From positions 1 through 64,000 of the forward strand of contig NZ_CP056080.1 of assembly GCF_014217215.1 (NCBI RefSeq): DNA of 64,000 nucleotides. The letters run 5' to 3'. The notes beneath the pieces were generated by a model. The model worked only from the letters and a program-made list of their open reading frames with translations. It did no database searches and was not told the DNA's origin. Numbering within the stretch: position 1 is the first letter of the stretch; every line of letters starts with the position of its first letter. Source of the stretch: Rothia nasimurium (GTDB taxonomy: Bacteria > Actinomycetota > Actinomycetes > Actinomycetales > Micrococcaceae). Position numbers and translations under genes: made by a program. Below are positions 26,924 to 36,076 of this stretch, in pieces.

Positions 26924-27307
26924 CTCTTCTTTGAGGCACCTATCAAGGTGCAGGTTGAGGGTCTCTAAAGTGTTGGTGTAAATCTTCCATAGATTTTCCT
27001 GTTCTTAGGTGAAGCGAGCCGGTGTGGGGGCTGTTCCCATAGAACCTCCTCTCCTCTTCTACCGGGTGGGTAGATGTGGTTCAGGAGACTTTCTCAGAAA
27101 ATCTCTATCTGATGCCAGCCTAACGCGCAGAGTTACCTGTATGGAATATCTGTGGGAAATATTAAGATGGGTTAACGGGTTCCCGCGCGCTCACCAGCTA
27201 GGACGCTGTTTTAGTTGCGAGACAAAAATACAAAAATTTAGACACCTTAAAGAATGGCGGGGAGGGCTTTTACCCTCCCCGCCAGTGCTGTGCCGGTAGG
27301 CCCGTTC
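26924..27307. other. Non-coding gap with one terminator
   Basis: No credible gene is seen. The only clear element is an 11-bp stem (27256-27266 with 27273-27283, GGCGGGGAGGG and complement) followed on the minus strand by ATTCTTT. It terminates the convergent FMN reductase operon. Upstream sequence for MarR occupies the left part. Confidence 0.6.
27256..27283 (-). terminator. Terminator of the monooxygenase/reductase operon
   Basis: An 11-bp GC-only stem with a six-base loop, then ATTCTTTAAGG on the minus strand. Confidence 0.75.
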
Positions 27308-28075
27308 TTAGGTACCCGGTGTATTCCGTTTAAGTAATTCCTCAAAAGGGGTGACCGTCAGGGCTTCTAGCCCCGGTGCCTTATAGGCTGCCGCAGGTGC
27401 CTGCCCGCCCCGCTCTTTCTCAAGGATTCCGAAGAAGGAGCCGGCGTTGGCGTCCTGAACTGCCTGCTGCTTGGCCTCGCTAGCCCCGCCTTCACCAGCC
27501 TGCTCGCCTGCCTGCCCTGCTGTGGCTGTCGACCCGAGCGTCCAGAGCACCAGCTGGGCAAACTCGGTAGCTGCCTTGGTGACGCGCGGAGCCAGGTTTG
27601 CATCGGTGCCGAAGTCGTCGGTTGCGGCAAAGACGCCCGAGGGGGCTACGGTTGCCTTGAGGTAGCTAAAGAGCGGACGCATGGCCGTCTCCAGCATGAG
27701 GGAGTGGCGGGCGGTGCCGCCGGTGGCGGCAATCAGCACGGGCTTACCCGCCAGGGAGCCGTCCTCGACGAGGTCCCAGAAGCTCTTGAAGAGCCCCGAA
27801 TAGCTGGCCTTAAAGACCGGGCTAACCACAATCAGGGCGTTAGCTTCCCGCACCTGATCCAGGGCGGTCGCCAGCTTGCCCATGGGGAAGCCGGTCAGGT
27901 AGTGGTTGGTGATATCGGTGGCCAGAGAGCGGAGCGAAATCTGGGTGAAGCTCGCCTCAACTCCAGCAGCGGCTAGGGCCTGGGCAGTGGCCTCGCTCAG
28001 GTTCTCACCCAGCAGGGCAGTGGTGGACGGCTTGCCCAAACCCGCCGTGACAACAACGATAGAGGGAGTATTCAT
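27308..28075 (-). CDS. NADPH-dependent FMN reductase, CE1759-like
   Basis: A flavodoxin-fold reductase of 255 residues that would supply reduced FMN to the monooxygenase encoded 12 bp upstream. The N-terminus SIVVVTAGLGKPSTTALLGE is the phosphate-binding loop, and VVSPVFKASYSGLFKSFWDL is the second NADPH/FMN segment. A Gly/Ala/Glu insert (about residues 185-205) is probably disordered. The pairing with an LLM protein matches the CE1758/CE1759 two-component type of corynebacteria. Confidence 0.88.
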   Translation of the reverse strand: MNTPSIVVVTAGLGKPSTTALLGENLSEATAQALAAAGVEASFTQISLRSLATDITNHYLTGFPMGKLATALDQVREANALIVVSPVFKASYSGLFKSFWDLVEDGSLAGKPVLIAATGGTARHSLMLETAMRPLFSYLKATVAPSGVFAATDDFGTDANLAPRVTKAATEFAQLVLWTLGSTATAGQAGEQAGEGGASEAKQQAVQDANAGSFFGILEKERGGQAPAAAYKAPGLEALTVTPFEELLKRNTPGT

Positions 28076-28087
28076 GGGTCTTACTCC

Positions 28088-29173
28088 CTACTTGCCCTGC
28101 TCAGCCAGATGGGCAGCGTAGCGGGGGTGGACGGGGGCCTCGGGCACACCGGCAGGGCGCAGCTTAGCGAACTCCTCGCGCAAGACGGGCACAACCTGCT
28201 CACCCAGCATATCGATCTGGTTCAGAACTTCCTTGAGGGGCAGGCCTGCGTGGTCTACCAGGAAGAGCTGACGCTGGTAATCGCCAGCGTAGTCGCGGAA
28301 GGACAGGGTCTTCTCAATGACCTGCTGGGGTGACCCCACGGTCAACGGGGTCTGGTCAGCAAAATCTTCCAGAGAAGGGCCGCCGCCGTAGACCGGGGCG
28401 TTATCGAAGTAGGGGCGGAACTTGGCAACGGCGTCCTGGGAGTTCTTACTCATGAAGACCTGCCCGCCCAGGCCCACGATGGCCTGCTCGGCAGTGCCGT
28501 GGCCGTAGTGCTCGTAGCGCTCACGGTAGAGGTTGATCATCTGCTGGGTGTGCTCCTTGTTCCAGAAGATGTTGTTGTGGAAGAAGCCGTCACCGTAGTA
28601 GGCGGCCTGCTCGGCAATCTCGGGGGTGCGAATTGAGCCGTGCCAGACGAAGGGAGCGGTGCCGTCCAGGGGCTGCGGGGTGGCGGTGAAGGAGTTGAGC
28701 GGGGTGCGGAAGTTGCCCTGCCAGTTGACCACCTGTTCGCTCCAGAGCTTGCGCAGTAGGGCGTAGTTCTCGATGGCCAGGTTGACGCCCTGGCGGATGT
28801 CTTTGCCGAACCAGGGGTAGACGGGGCCGGTGTTGCCGCGGCCCAGCATGAGGTCCATGCGGCCGTCGGTCAGGTGCTGTAGGGTGCCGTAGTCTTCGGC
28901 GATGCGCACGGGGTCGGTGGTGGTGATCAGGGTGGTGGAGGTCGACAGCAGGATGTTTTTGGTCTGGGCTGCGATGTAGGCCAGGGTGGTGGTCGGTGAG
29001 GACGCGATGAAGGGCGGGTTGTGGTGCTGGCCGACGGCAAAGACATCGAGTCCCACTTCGTCTGCCTTCTTGGCAATTTCAACGATGGCCTTTTGGCGCT
29101 CGTATTCGCTGGGGGTCTTGCCGGTGGTGGGGTCCATGGTGACGTCGCCGACGGAGAAGATACCGAACTGCAT
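28088..29173 (-). CDS. LLM-class flavin-dependent monooxygenase, CE1758-like
   Basis: A 361-residue bacterial-luciferase-like TIM barrel. FAVGQHHNPPFIASSP, LLSTSTTLITTTDPVRIAEDYGTLQ and DLMLGRGNTGPVYPWFG are characteristic, and the length is normal. It uses reduced FMN and O2 to oxidise an unknown substrate. The start ATG at 29173 follows AAGGTCACC. A good promoter lies at 29216-29244. It is the first gene of an operon with the FMN reductase. Confidence 0.9.
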   Translation of the reverse strand: MQFGIFSVGDVTMDPTTGKTPSEYERQKAIVEIAKKADEVGLDVFAVGQHHNPPFIASSPTTTLAYIAAQTKNILLSTSTTLITTTDPVRIAEDYGTLQHLTDGRMDLMLGRGNTGPVYPWFGKDIRQGVNLAIENYALLRKLWSEQVVNWQGNFRTPLNSFTATPQPLDGTAPFVWHGSIRTPEIAEQAAYYGDGFFHNNIFWNKEHTQQMINLYRERYEHYGHGTAEQAIVGLGGQVFMSKNSQDAVAKFRPYFDNAPVYGGGPSLEDFADQTPLTVGSPQQVIEKTLSFRDYAGDYQRQLFLVDHAGLPLKEVLNQIDMLGEQVVPVLREEFAKLRPAGVPEAPVHPRYAAHLAEQGK

Positions 29174-29215
29174 GGTGGTGACCTTTCGAGGTGGTGGTGT
29201 TGTTTTGATGTTTTT

Positions 29216-29244
29216 AATCTACTCTTAAAAACTTTCCTTGTAAA
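29216..29244 (-). promoter_or_regulatory. Promoter of the LLM monooxygenase operon
   Basis: On the minus strand, TTTACA (29239-29244) and TAGATT (29216-29221) are separated by 17 bases. An inverted repeat ACTTT-N6-AAAGT overlaps the -35 region and could bind the nearby MarR-type regulator. Confidence 0.65.
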
Positions 29245-29303
29245 GTATTTTTGGGTGGCGCGCGGCGGTCAAACTGCCGCCGAAATCTAAAGCAGCCCTC
29301 ACC

Positions 29304-29365
29304 GCCCTATTCTTTCTCTCATGACCCTAGGGATTATCTCGGGGTGAAGAGAAAAAGAATAGGGC
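29304..29365. repeat. 62-bp hairpin repeat, copy 1
   Basis: An imperfect palindrome (GCCCTATTCTTTCTCT ... AGAGAAAAAGAATAGGGC) with a short central hairpin ACCCTAGGG. It differs from copy 2 at 30421-30482 at only four positions, and the outermost pair changes from G-C to A-T in concert. Confidence 0.85.
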
Positions 29366-29402
29366 GTTCTTTGTGACGGTGCAGAGGCCATCTCGTGTCT
29401 TC

Positions 29403-29445
29403 TTGTCCACAGGCATCTGACGAGTGAAAATAAGGGTTATCCACA
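29403..29445 (+). promoter_or_regulatory. Pair of DnaA boxes upstream of the DUF559-type gene
   Basis: TTGTCCACA at 29403-29411 and TTATCCACA at 29437-29445, in the same orientation and 34 bp start to start. They lie in the 5' region of the following gene. Confidence 0.65.
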
Positions 29446-29497
29446 GGCCCATCTAGGGTCACTTGAAGCCCTCGCACCTTTTTGCCACAGTAACGGC

Positions 29498-30421
29498 ATG
29501 GAACTCAACCTCTCACACATCTGTTCAGCGATGCACACTCACCGCGAACTCAAAGAATCGGGCATGAGTAACAACCTCATCAGTGCGAAGCACCGTAGAG
29601 GTGAGCTTATACGTCTGACCCGCGGGGTTTACCTCAAGGGCGACATCGCGCGACACTGCACAGGCAGCGACCGGGCCAAAGCTGTGACGGTAGCCCTTCA
29701 GAAAACCCACCCCACAGCCGTAGTGAGTCATCAGTCAGCCGCCCTTCTATGGGGTGCGCCACTGATGGCCCTACCCCCTAAAGTGCACCTCTCCCTCTTG
29801 GGTATCAATAAGTCGGGGCACCCGCAGGCAATCCTGCATAGCCATAAGGTAAAAGAATGTTCCCTGGCTACTGATTTAGGCGGAGTCAGAGTCACGAACC
29901 CGCTCACAACCGTCATAGACTGCGGAAAAACTATGCCTCTGCAAGAGTCGCTAGCTATCGCAGATTTCTTTTTAAAACACGGGAATCTCGAACTTAACAC
30001 TGTGCGAGAAGAGCTCGAACACTGTGCGGGGCGAGGCTCCCAGAAATTACGTGTTGTGGCTGCGCTGATGAGCCCGCTGAGCGAATCTCCTCTTGAATCT
30101 TTTGCCAGACTTCGCCTCTATCAAGGAGGTATCGAACAGCCTATTCAACAGTTTGAAATTATTACCCCGCCCGGGCGCCTGTACCGTGCTGATTTTGCCT
30201 GGCCTCACCTCAAGCTACTTCTTGAGGTGGACGGTCTGCACAAGTATTACGGAGCCTACCGGGCAACCGATGAGCAGTTGCGCAATGATACGCTACGGCA
30301 ACGGGAATTAGAACTGGCGGGGTGGACGGTTATTCGCGCCACCTGGGGTGATCTGGCTCAGCGCCCGGAACTGTTGCTCTCGAGGTTGCGTCACCTCGGC
30401 GTCCGGGCAACAGGCCAATGA
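29498..30421 (+). CDS. AbiEi-like / DUF559 (Vsr-fold) protein
   Basis: A 307-residue protein. An N-terminal winged helix (MSNNLISAKHRRGELIRLTRGVY) is of the type IV antitoxin AbiEi kind. A middle region (VVSHQSAALLWG) follows, then a C-terminal DUF559/Vsr-like nuclease domain: RADFAWPHLKLLLEVDGLHKY, then NDTLRQRELELAGWTVIRATW. Asp and Glu residues sit as in PD-(D/E)XK-type folds. Such genes are common, variable accessory genes in actinobacteria and may act in defence. It is bracketed by two 62-bp hairpin repeats, and its TGA overlaps the second copy by one base. Confidence 0.8.
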   Translation: MELNLSHICSAMHTHRELKESGMSNNLISAKHRRGELIRLTRGVYLKGDIARHCTGSDRAKAVTVALQKTHPTAVVSHQSAALLWGAPLMALPPKVHLSLLGINKSGHPQAILHSHKVKECSLATDLGGVRVTNPLTTVIDCGKTMPLQESLAIADFFLKHGNLELNTVREELEHCAGRGSQKLRVVAALMSPLSESPLESFARLRLYQGGIEQPIQQFEIITPPGRLYRADFAWPHLKLLLEVDGLHKYYGAYRATDEQLRNDTLRQRELELAGWTVIRATWGDLAQRPELLLSRLRHLGVRATGQ

Positions 30422-30482
30422 CCCTACTCTTTCTCTCATGACCCTAGGGATTATCTCAGGGTGAAGAGAAAAAGAATAGGGT
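30421..30482. repeat. 62-bp hairpin repeat, copy 2
   Basis: Near-identical to copy 1 at 29304. It lies between the convergent DUF559-type and antiterminator genes, where it could act as a bidirectional terminator: T-rich on one arm and A-rich on the other. Confidence 0.85.
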
Positions 30483-30490
30483 GAACACCG

Positions 30491-31342
30491 CTAGGAGGTG
30501 CCGTACTGGTCCCGGGCCAGGCGGGCGATATGAATCGTCAGATAGGTCAGCTCATCATCGGTCAGGTTCTGCTCCAGATGCATCTCAAGCACCAGCTTCA
30601 CCTTCACCGCCGCAGCAAAGGCGCGGGGGTGGGCGTCCTTCAAACTCTCAAGGAGCAGAGGGACGCTGGTGCCGGCGTCCGCGGTCTGGGCAGCGCCCGC
30701 ACGCACAAAGAGATAGCGCAGGTGCGTGATGAAACGGGCAGCGCTCATCAGCGACCGGTCCACCGGGCCGCCAAAGCCGGCCCCAATCACCTCAAAAATC
30801 TGGGCAAAGACCTCGGTCATGCGGTAGGTGCCGCCCATATCTTCCGAGGCAAACTGCGAATTCACCAGGTGCATAGCCAGGGGGATCGCCTCAATCTCAG
30901 GCAGCTCAACCCCCAGACGCTCCTTGACCAGCTCCAGCGCCCGGCGGCCAAACCGAACCTCCTGCGGGTAAATCTGAGACACCTCAAGAGCCAGCGGGTA
31001 ATCCACCGCCAGCCCCTCTCGGGCCCGAACCACCGCATAACTAATATGGTCAGCCACCGGCACAATAAAGGAATGGGAAATAGTAATACCCTCAGCCTTG
31101 ACCAAAAACTCAAGCTCGGTCGCCAAACCCAGAATCTCAGACGGAATCTGCGCCAGCGACCCCGCCAAATGCTCATCGGGGGTGCCGTGCTCCGGCACGA
31201 AGGTCTGCTCAATGAGGGTGGGATCAACCATGTCGCCCTTACGCTTACCAAACGCTAAGCCGCGACCGATGACCACCATCTGCTCGCCCGTATAGGCCTG
31301 AGCCAGAGCCACATTGTTATTATAAATACGTGAAATGCGCAA
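30491..31342 (-). CDS. BglG/LicT-family transcription antiterminator
   Basis: A 283-residue protein with an N-terminal CAT RNA-binding domain (MRISRIYNNNVALAQ, GRGLAFGKRKGD) and two PRD domains (His at ISHSFIVPVADHI and AIPLAMHLVNSQ in PRD1, ARFITHLRY and LTIHIARL in PRD2) that PTS proteins phosphorylate. These proteins stop premature termination of sugar-uptake operons. No PTS gene is in the window, so its target lies elsewhere. The overall pattern and length fit the family well. Confidence 0.92.
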   Translation of the reverse strand: MRISRIYNNNVALAQAYTGEQMVVIGRGLAFGKRKGDMVDPTLIEQTFVPEHGTPDEHLAGSLAQIPSEILGLATELEFLVKAEGITISHSFIVPVADHISYAVVRAREGLAVDYPLALEVSQIYPQEVRFGRRALELVKERLGVELPEIEAIPLAMHLVNSQFASEDMGGTYRMTEVFAQIFEVIGAGFGGPVDRSLMSAARFITHLRYLFVRAGAAQTADAGTSVPLLLESLKDAHPRAFAAAVKVKLVLEMHLEQNLTDDELTYLTIHIARLARDQYGTS

Positions 31343-31494
31343 CGTGACCCCCCTTTCGTCTCAGGTATAAAACGCGCGAATATCCTTACCAGTCTACCGA
31401 CCCACCGCCAACTGCGGGCTTATCCACCCGCAACCTGCCCAATAAACAGGAGTAAACTAAACCCTTTCGTACAAATAGAGAATTACCCGAACCC

Positions 31495-32832
31495 ATGAAC
31501 TCAGTACCCACCAAATCATCACCGCTCATCAGTATCGTGGTCACAGCCCTCATGCTGTTCTCCATGTTCTTCGGCGCAGGCAACCTCATCTTCCCCGCCA
31601 TGCTCGGTGCAGAAGCCGGTGAAAACCTCACCCCCGCCATCACAGGCTTCCTGGTGACCGGCGTCCTCATGCCCATCTTGGCTGTTATCGCGCTCGCCGT
31701 CACCGGCCGCGACCTGCAAGATTTGGCGGCCCGTGGAGGAAAAATCTTCGCCCTCGTCTTCCCTCCCCTGGTCTACCTCTCCATCGGCGCCCTCTACGCC
31801 CTGCCGCGTACCGGTACCGTCAGCTATGCCATGGCCGTAGACCCCTATCTGTCGGTGGACGGCATGGTGCCCACCCTCATCTTCTCTGCCGTCTTCTTTG
31901 GTGTCTCCTACCTGCTGGCTATGAACCCCACCGGTATCGTCGACACCCTGGGCAAGTACCTGACTCCCGCCCTGGTGATCCTGCTGGGTGTGCTGGTCGT
32001 GATGAGCTTTATTACCCTGCGCACCCCCTCGGCTGCACCGACTGAAGACTACGCCACGGGCGCTTTTGCCACCGGCTTCGTCAACGGCTACATGACCATG
32101 GATTCCCTGGCAGGTCTGGCCTTCGGCATCATCGTGATCGCCTCCCTGCGTGAAAAAGGGGTGACCGGACGTAGCGAGATGCTCCGCAGCGTCGCCTTGG
32201 CCGGCGGTATTGCCGGCGTGCTGCTGGGTGCGGTCTACCTGGGGCTGGGCTACATTGGCGAGCACATCGCGGACGGCCAGGGATACAAGGACGGCGCAGC
32301 CCTGCTCACCGACGCCGCAGCCCAGACCATGGGCGGCCCCGGTGCCGTCGTCTTCGGCCTCATTGTGCTGCTAGCCTGCCTGACCACCTCGGTGGGCCTC
32401 ATCGGCGCAACCAGCTCCTTCTTCAACAAGCTGGTGCCCTCGGTCTCCTACCGCACCTGGGCTATTATCTTCACCCTGATTGCCTTCGTGCTGGCGTCCT
32501 TCGGTCTTGAAGGGCTGATGAGCTTCGCCATTCCTATCATCACCACCCTCTACCCGCCGGCCCTGACCCTGGTCGTCCTCACCCTCCTTGAGGCCGCCCT
32601 GCGCGCCCCCTGGATGAACCTCACCCATCGCTTCGCCCTGCTGGTCTCGGTGATTTGGGCCCTGCTCATGACCCTCAACTCCCAGGGACTTGGCTCAAAC
32701 GTCATCGAGCCCCTTATCGGCTGGGCCCCCGCCCACGCCTACGACCTGGGCTGGTTCGTACCCACTCTGGTTGCCGCCCTCATCGGCGCCGCCATCGACC
32801 TGGTACAGCACCGCCGCGCGTCCGCCCGCTAA
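31495..32832 (+). CDS. brnQ: Branched-chain amino acid transporter, BrnQ
   Basis: A 445-residue sodium-coupled Leu/Ile/Val symporter with about twelve membrane helices. FSMFFGAGNLIFPAMLG near the N-terminus is the family signature, and YMTMDSLAGLAFG and LLACLTTSVGLIGATSSFF are also typical. The start is ATG 31495. A terminator follows at 32864. The gene is divergent from the antiterminator gene and appears monocistronic. Confidence 0.95.
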   Translation: MNSVPTKSSPLISIVVTALMLFSMFFGAGNLIFPAMLGAEAGENLTPAITGFLVTGVLMPILAVIALAVTGRDLQDLAARGGKIFALVFPPLVYLSIGALYALPRTGTVSYAMAVDPYLSVDGMVPTLIFSAVFFGVSYLLAMNPTGIVDTLGKYLTPALVILLGVLVVMSFITLRTPSAAPTEDYATGAFATGFVNGYMTMDSLAGLAFGIIVIASLREKGVTGRSEMLRSVALAGGIAGVLLGAVYLGLGYIGEHIADGQGYKDGAALLTDAAAQTMGGPGAVVFGLIVLLACLTTSVGLIGATSSFFNKLVPSVSYRTWAIIFTLIAFVLASFGLEGLMSFAIPIITTLYPPALTLVVLTLLEAALRAPWMNLTHRFALLVSVIWALLMTLNSQGLGSNVIEPLIGWAPAHAYDLGWFVPTLVAALIGAAIDLVQHRRASAR

Positions 32833-32863
32833 GCCGGGCACCGCCCCTGTATGAGGGCAAAAG

Positions 32864-32904
32864 AAAGGGTCTTGCTCCCGCATCTGCGGAGCAAGACCCT
32901 TTGC
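32864..32904 (+). terminator. Terminator after brnQ
   Basis: Stem AAAGGGTCTTGCTCC (one slip) with GGAGCAAGACCCTTT, loop CGCATCTGC. Confidence 0.8.
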
Positions 32905-33305
32905 TGCAGAGAGGCCCGCGCTGAGGGGAACCACAACCATCAACGCGAGCCCGTCTAACGAGTTGCGAGGTGGTTCATTCAACTCAAATTTAGAAAGCCT
33001 CTAGGCAACCCGTCATAAAGTTTCTTCAAAAATAAACAATTGACAGCCTGTTCAAAACTCTACCCGATGAAGTTCAGGAAATAAACCCGCGGTGCTCGTA
33101 AAGGCAGGTCTTTGTGAAACATTACATCTCTGTGTCATCCTCCTGACACTAAATGTTCTCTCACCTGCTCATACAAGACAGGCCCACCCCTCGGTTTGCT
33201 CCCGCTCACACTCGCATAAGAATCGCCTGTGAAAACAGCCCCCAAATCCCCTCAAATAGCGGTCAAGAGACCCCTAAACTCCCGCGGTTGGCTACCCTTA
33301 GAAGC
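32905..33305. other. Non-coding gap upstream of the two-component system
   Basis: About 400 bp. Visible signals are TTGACA at about 33040, the inverted repeat GTGTCA-N6-TGACAC at 33132-33149, and TACCCT seven bases before the response-regulator ATG. The reading frame continues in phase back to 33153 but has no ribosome site or family support. The inverted repeat may be an autoregulatory site. Confidence 0.45.
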
Positions 33306-34052
<747 letters not shown>

Positions 34053-34057
34053 GGCCC

Positions 34058-35611
34058 ATGGCAGCACCTTCACAGCCTGCGGTCGCCCCTGCGCCTGCTT
34101 CGGGGCAGGAGCAGGCCCAGGATGCAGCCCCCACCGGGCTGCGCACCGCCCCCCACCTGCGCACCAAGCTCATCGCCATTCTGGTGACCATGCTGGGTAT
34201 CGCCTGCCTCATTATTGGCGTTTCGAGCTACATTGCCCTCTCTAGCTCCCTCATGGACCGGACTTACGGGCAGCTCGACGAAGCTGCCCACCGAGCGGTT
34301 TCTTTCAAACCCGGCGGTCCCGCCGGGCAAAACGGTAACACTGAGGTAGACGGCTGCCAGCAGTTCAACGGCCGCACCACCCTCGACGCCCCCGGCCAGG
34401 GCCCCGGCACCCTGAGCCTGTGCACCGCCAACGGCCAGACCGTGGTGGCTGGTCTACTTGACTCGGTTGGCTCCACCCAGACCCTCAGTGACGCCGACCA
34501 GCAGACCCTGCTGGTATTCTCCACCTCTGACGGAACCGTTGAAGTAGACCTTGAGGTGGGCGAATACCTGGTTGTCATGCAGGATAACCCGGTCAGCGAG
34601 GGCGTCATCGTCACCGGCGTACCCCTGGCAGAAACCCACCGCATCCTAGCTGTACTGGTAGCTGTCATCGCTGCCGGCTCGGTCGCCGTGATGATCGGTG
34701 CCGGTGTGCTGGGCTCCTGGATTATCCACCGCACCATGCAACCCCTTGAACGAGTCTCGCAGGTCGCAGCGGGCGTCGCCCACATGGACCTGGCTCTTGA
34801 AACCCTGCCCGAGGCGACCCGCGTGCAGCCCGCGGACGCCCACCCCGGCGACGAGGTGGGAGCGGTTGGGTATGCCCTCAACCAGCTCCTAGACAACGTG
34901 CAGTCTGCCCTCGAAGCGCGCTCGCGCACCGAGGAGCAGATGCGGGTCTTTGTGGCGGACGCCTCCCACGAGCTGCGTACGCCCCTGGCGGCTATCAAGG
35001 GGTATGCCGATATGATTCGCTGGACCGAAACCCTCACCGACCAGGGTAAGACATCGTTAGAGCGCGTGAGCTCGCAGACTGAGCGCATGTCACGCCTGGT
35101 CGAAGACCTGCTTCTGCTGGCCCGTCTCGACGAAGGCCGTGAGCCCGATATGACCGAGGTGGACCTGACCGAACTGCTGGTAGAAAACGTCATGGACCTG
35201 CAGGTGGCAGCCCCTTCTCACATCTGGCAGCTCAACCTGCCCGAGGACGTGGTGGAGGTGCGCGGCGACCGCTCCCAGCTCCAGCAGGTACTGTTGAACC
35301 TGCTCTCGAACGCCCGGAAGCACACGGACGAGGGCACCACGGTGACCGCCTCCCTGTCGATTTCTGCCAGTGGCCGCGAGGCCATCATGAGCGTGAGCGA
35401 CAATGGTCCCGGCATTGACCCCGAGTTCAAGAGCAAGATTTTCGACCGCTTTACGCGGGCGGACGCTGTCCGCTCTGGCTCCGATGGCACCACCGGTCTG
35501 GGTCTTCCTATCGCCAAGGCCATTGTGGAAGCCCACGGGGGGTCTATCGATGTGGTCTCCCACCCGGGGCGTACCGAGTTTACGGTGCGTCTGCCCCTGC
35601 TGGCGGCGTAG
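34058..35611 (+). CDS. Sensor histidine kinase
   Basis: A 517-residue membrane kinase with a cytoplasmic N-terminal stretch, helix 1 (about 43-68), an extracytoplasmic sensor region of about 125 residues containing CQQFNGRTTL and LSLCTANGQ (two Cys), helix 2 (about 195-225), HAMP, then HisKA with DASHELRTPLAAIKGY (phospho-His about 304) and HATPase with N-box LLNLLSNARKH, SDNGPGID and GLGLPIAKAIV. It pairs with the regulator 5 bp upstream. The signal sensed is unknown. Confidence 0.93.
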   Translation: MAAPSQPAVAPAPASGQEQAQDAAPTGLRTAPHLRTKLIAILVTMLGIACLIIGVSSYIALSSSLMDRTYGQLDEAAHRAVSFKPGGPAGQNGNTEVDGCQQFNGRTTLDAPGQGPGTLSLCTANGQTVVAGLLDSVGSTQTLSDADQQTLLVFSTSDGTVEVDLEVGEYLVVMQDNPVSEGVIVTGVPLAETHRILAVLVAVIAAGSVAVMIGAGVLGSWIIHRTMQPLERVSQVAAGVAHMDLALETLPEATRVQPADAHPGDEVGAVGYALNQLLDNVQSALEARSRTEEQMRVFVADASHELRTPLAAIKGYADMIRWTETLTDQGKTSLERVSSQTERMSRLVEDLLLLARLDEGREPDMTEVDLTELLVENVMDLQVAAPSHIWQLNLPEDVVEVRGDRSQLQQVLLNLLSNARKHTDEGTTVTASLSISASGREAIMSVSDNGPGIDPEFKSKIFDRFTRADAVRSGSDGTTGLGLPIAKAIVEAHGGSIDVVSHPGRTEFTVRLPLLAA

Positions 35612-35620
35612 GCTGGGGGA

Positions 35621-36073
35621 ATGACCCCTACATTTCGCGCAACCTGGCTTGTCTTTCTGGGTGGTGGAGCAGGTGCCCTGGCGCGGGCCCTGCTCCTGGC
35701 TGCCTTTCCTGTCTCTGGCACCCTACCCGTGACCGTGCTGGTGGTGAACTGGGTAGGGGTCTTCCTGTTGGCTCTGTTGACGGGCGCCCTGCTTGCCGCT
35801 GCCCCGGGAGGGGTTGTATCGGCTCGTGCTGAGGAGCTCCGTCTTACGCTGGGCACCGGCTTTCTGGGTGGGTTCACCACCTATTCCACCTTTGCCCTCG
35901 CCCTGGCTCAGCTGACCCTGGACGGGTACTGGGGGGTGGCTGCCGCCTACGCCCTGCTCTCGCTGGTTGGCGGCTACCTGCTGGCCTGGGCCGGTTGGCA
36001 GCTCGGGGGTAGATGGGAGAGGCGCGGACGCCCGCCCCACGCCGGTCGGCCAGCTCGTAGAGCGGGGGAGTAG
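35621..36073 (+). CDS. crcB: Fluoride channel CrcB/Fluc, subunit 1
   Basis: A 150-residue, four-helix CrcB protein. GGGAGALARALL (helix 1) and LGTGFLGGFTTYSTFALALA (the phenylalanine/threonine pore motif) are clear. The usual NVxGSF motif reads NWVGVFLL, so it is a divergent partner. The C-terminus is an extra Arg/Gly-rich tail (WERRGRPPHAGRPARRAGE). It lies 3 bp before the second crcB, and the two products probably form a heterodimeric fluoride exporter. No fluoride riboswitch is visible. Confidence 0.9.
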   Translation: MTPTFRATWLVFLGGGAGALARALLLAAFPVSGTLPVTVLVVNWVGVFLLALLTGALLAAAPGGVVSARAEELRLTLGTGFLGGFTTYSTFALALAQLTLDGYWGVAAAYALLSLVGGYLLAWAGWQLGGRWERRGRPPHAGRPARRAGE

Positions 36074-36076
36074 GGT

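Noticed and set aside
27009-27299. Possible 96-codon gene in the gap after MarR
   Set aside because: No ribosome site or family pattern, and it runs through the terminator hairpin of the neighbouring operon.
33153-33305. 51-codon N-terminal extension of the response regulator
   Set aside because: The frame is open, but there is no ribosome site, the translated residues do not look like a receiver domain, and a promoter-like hexamer sits just before ATG 33306.
34264-35193. Minus-strand open frame of 309 codons opposite the histidine kinase
   Set aside because: Ser/Arg-rich shadow; the kinase motifs on the plus strand are decisive.
35400-35621. Fluoride riboswitch before the crcB pair
   Set aside because: The crcB genes follow the kinase gene with only a few bases between, leaving no room for a leader; nothing like the conserved fold is seen.
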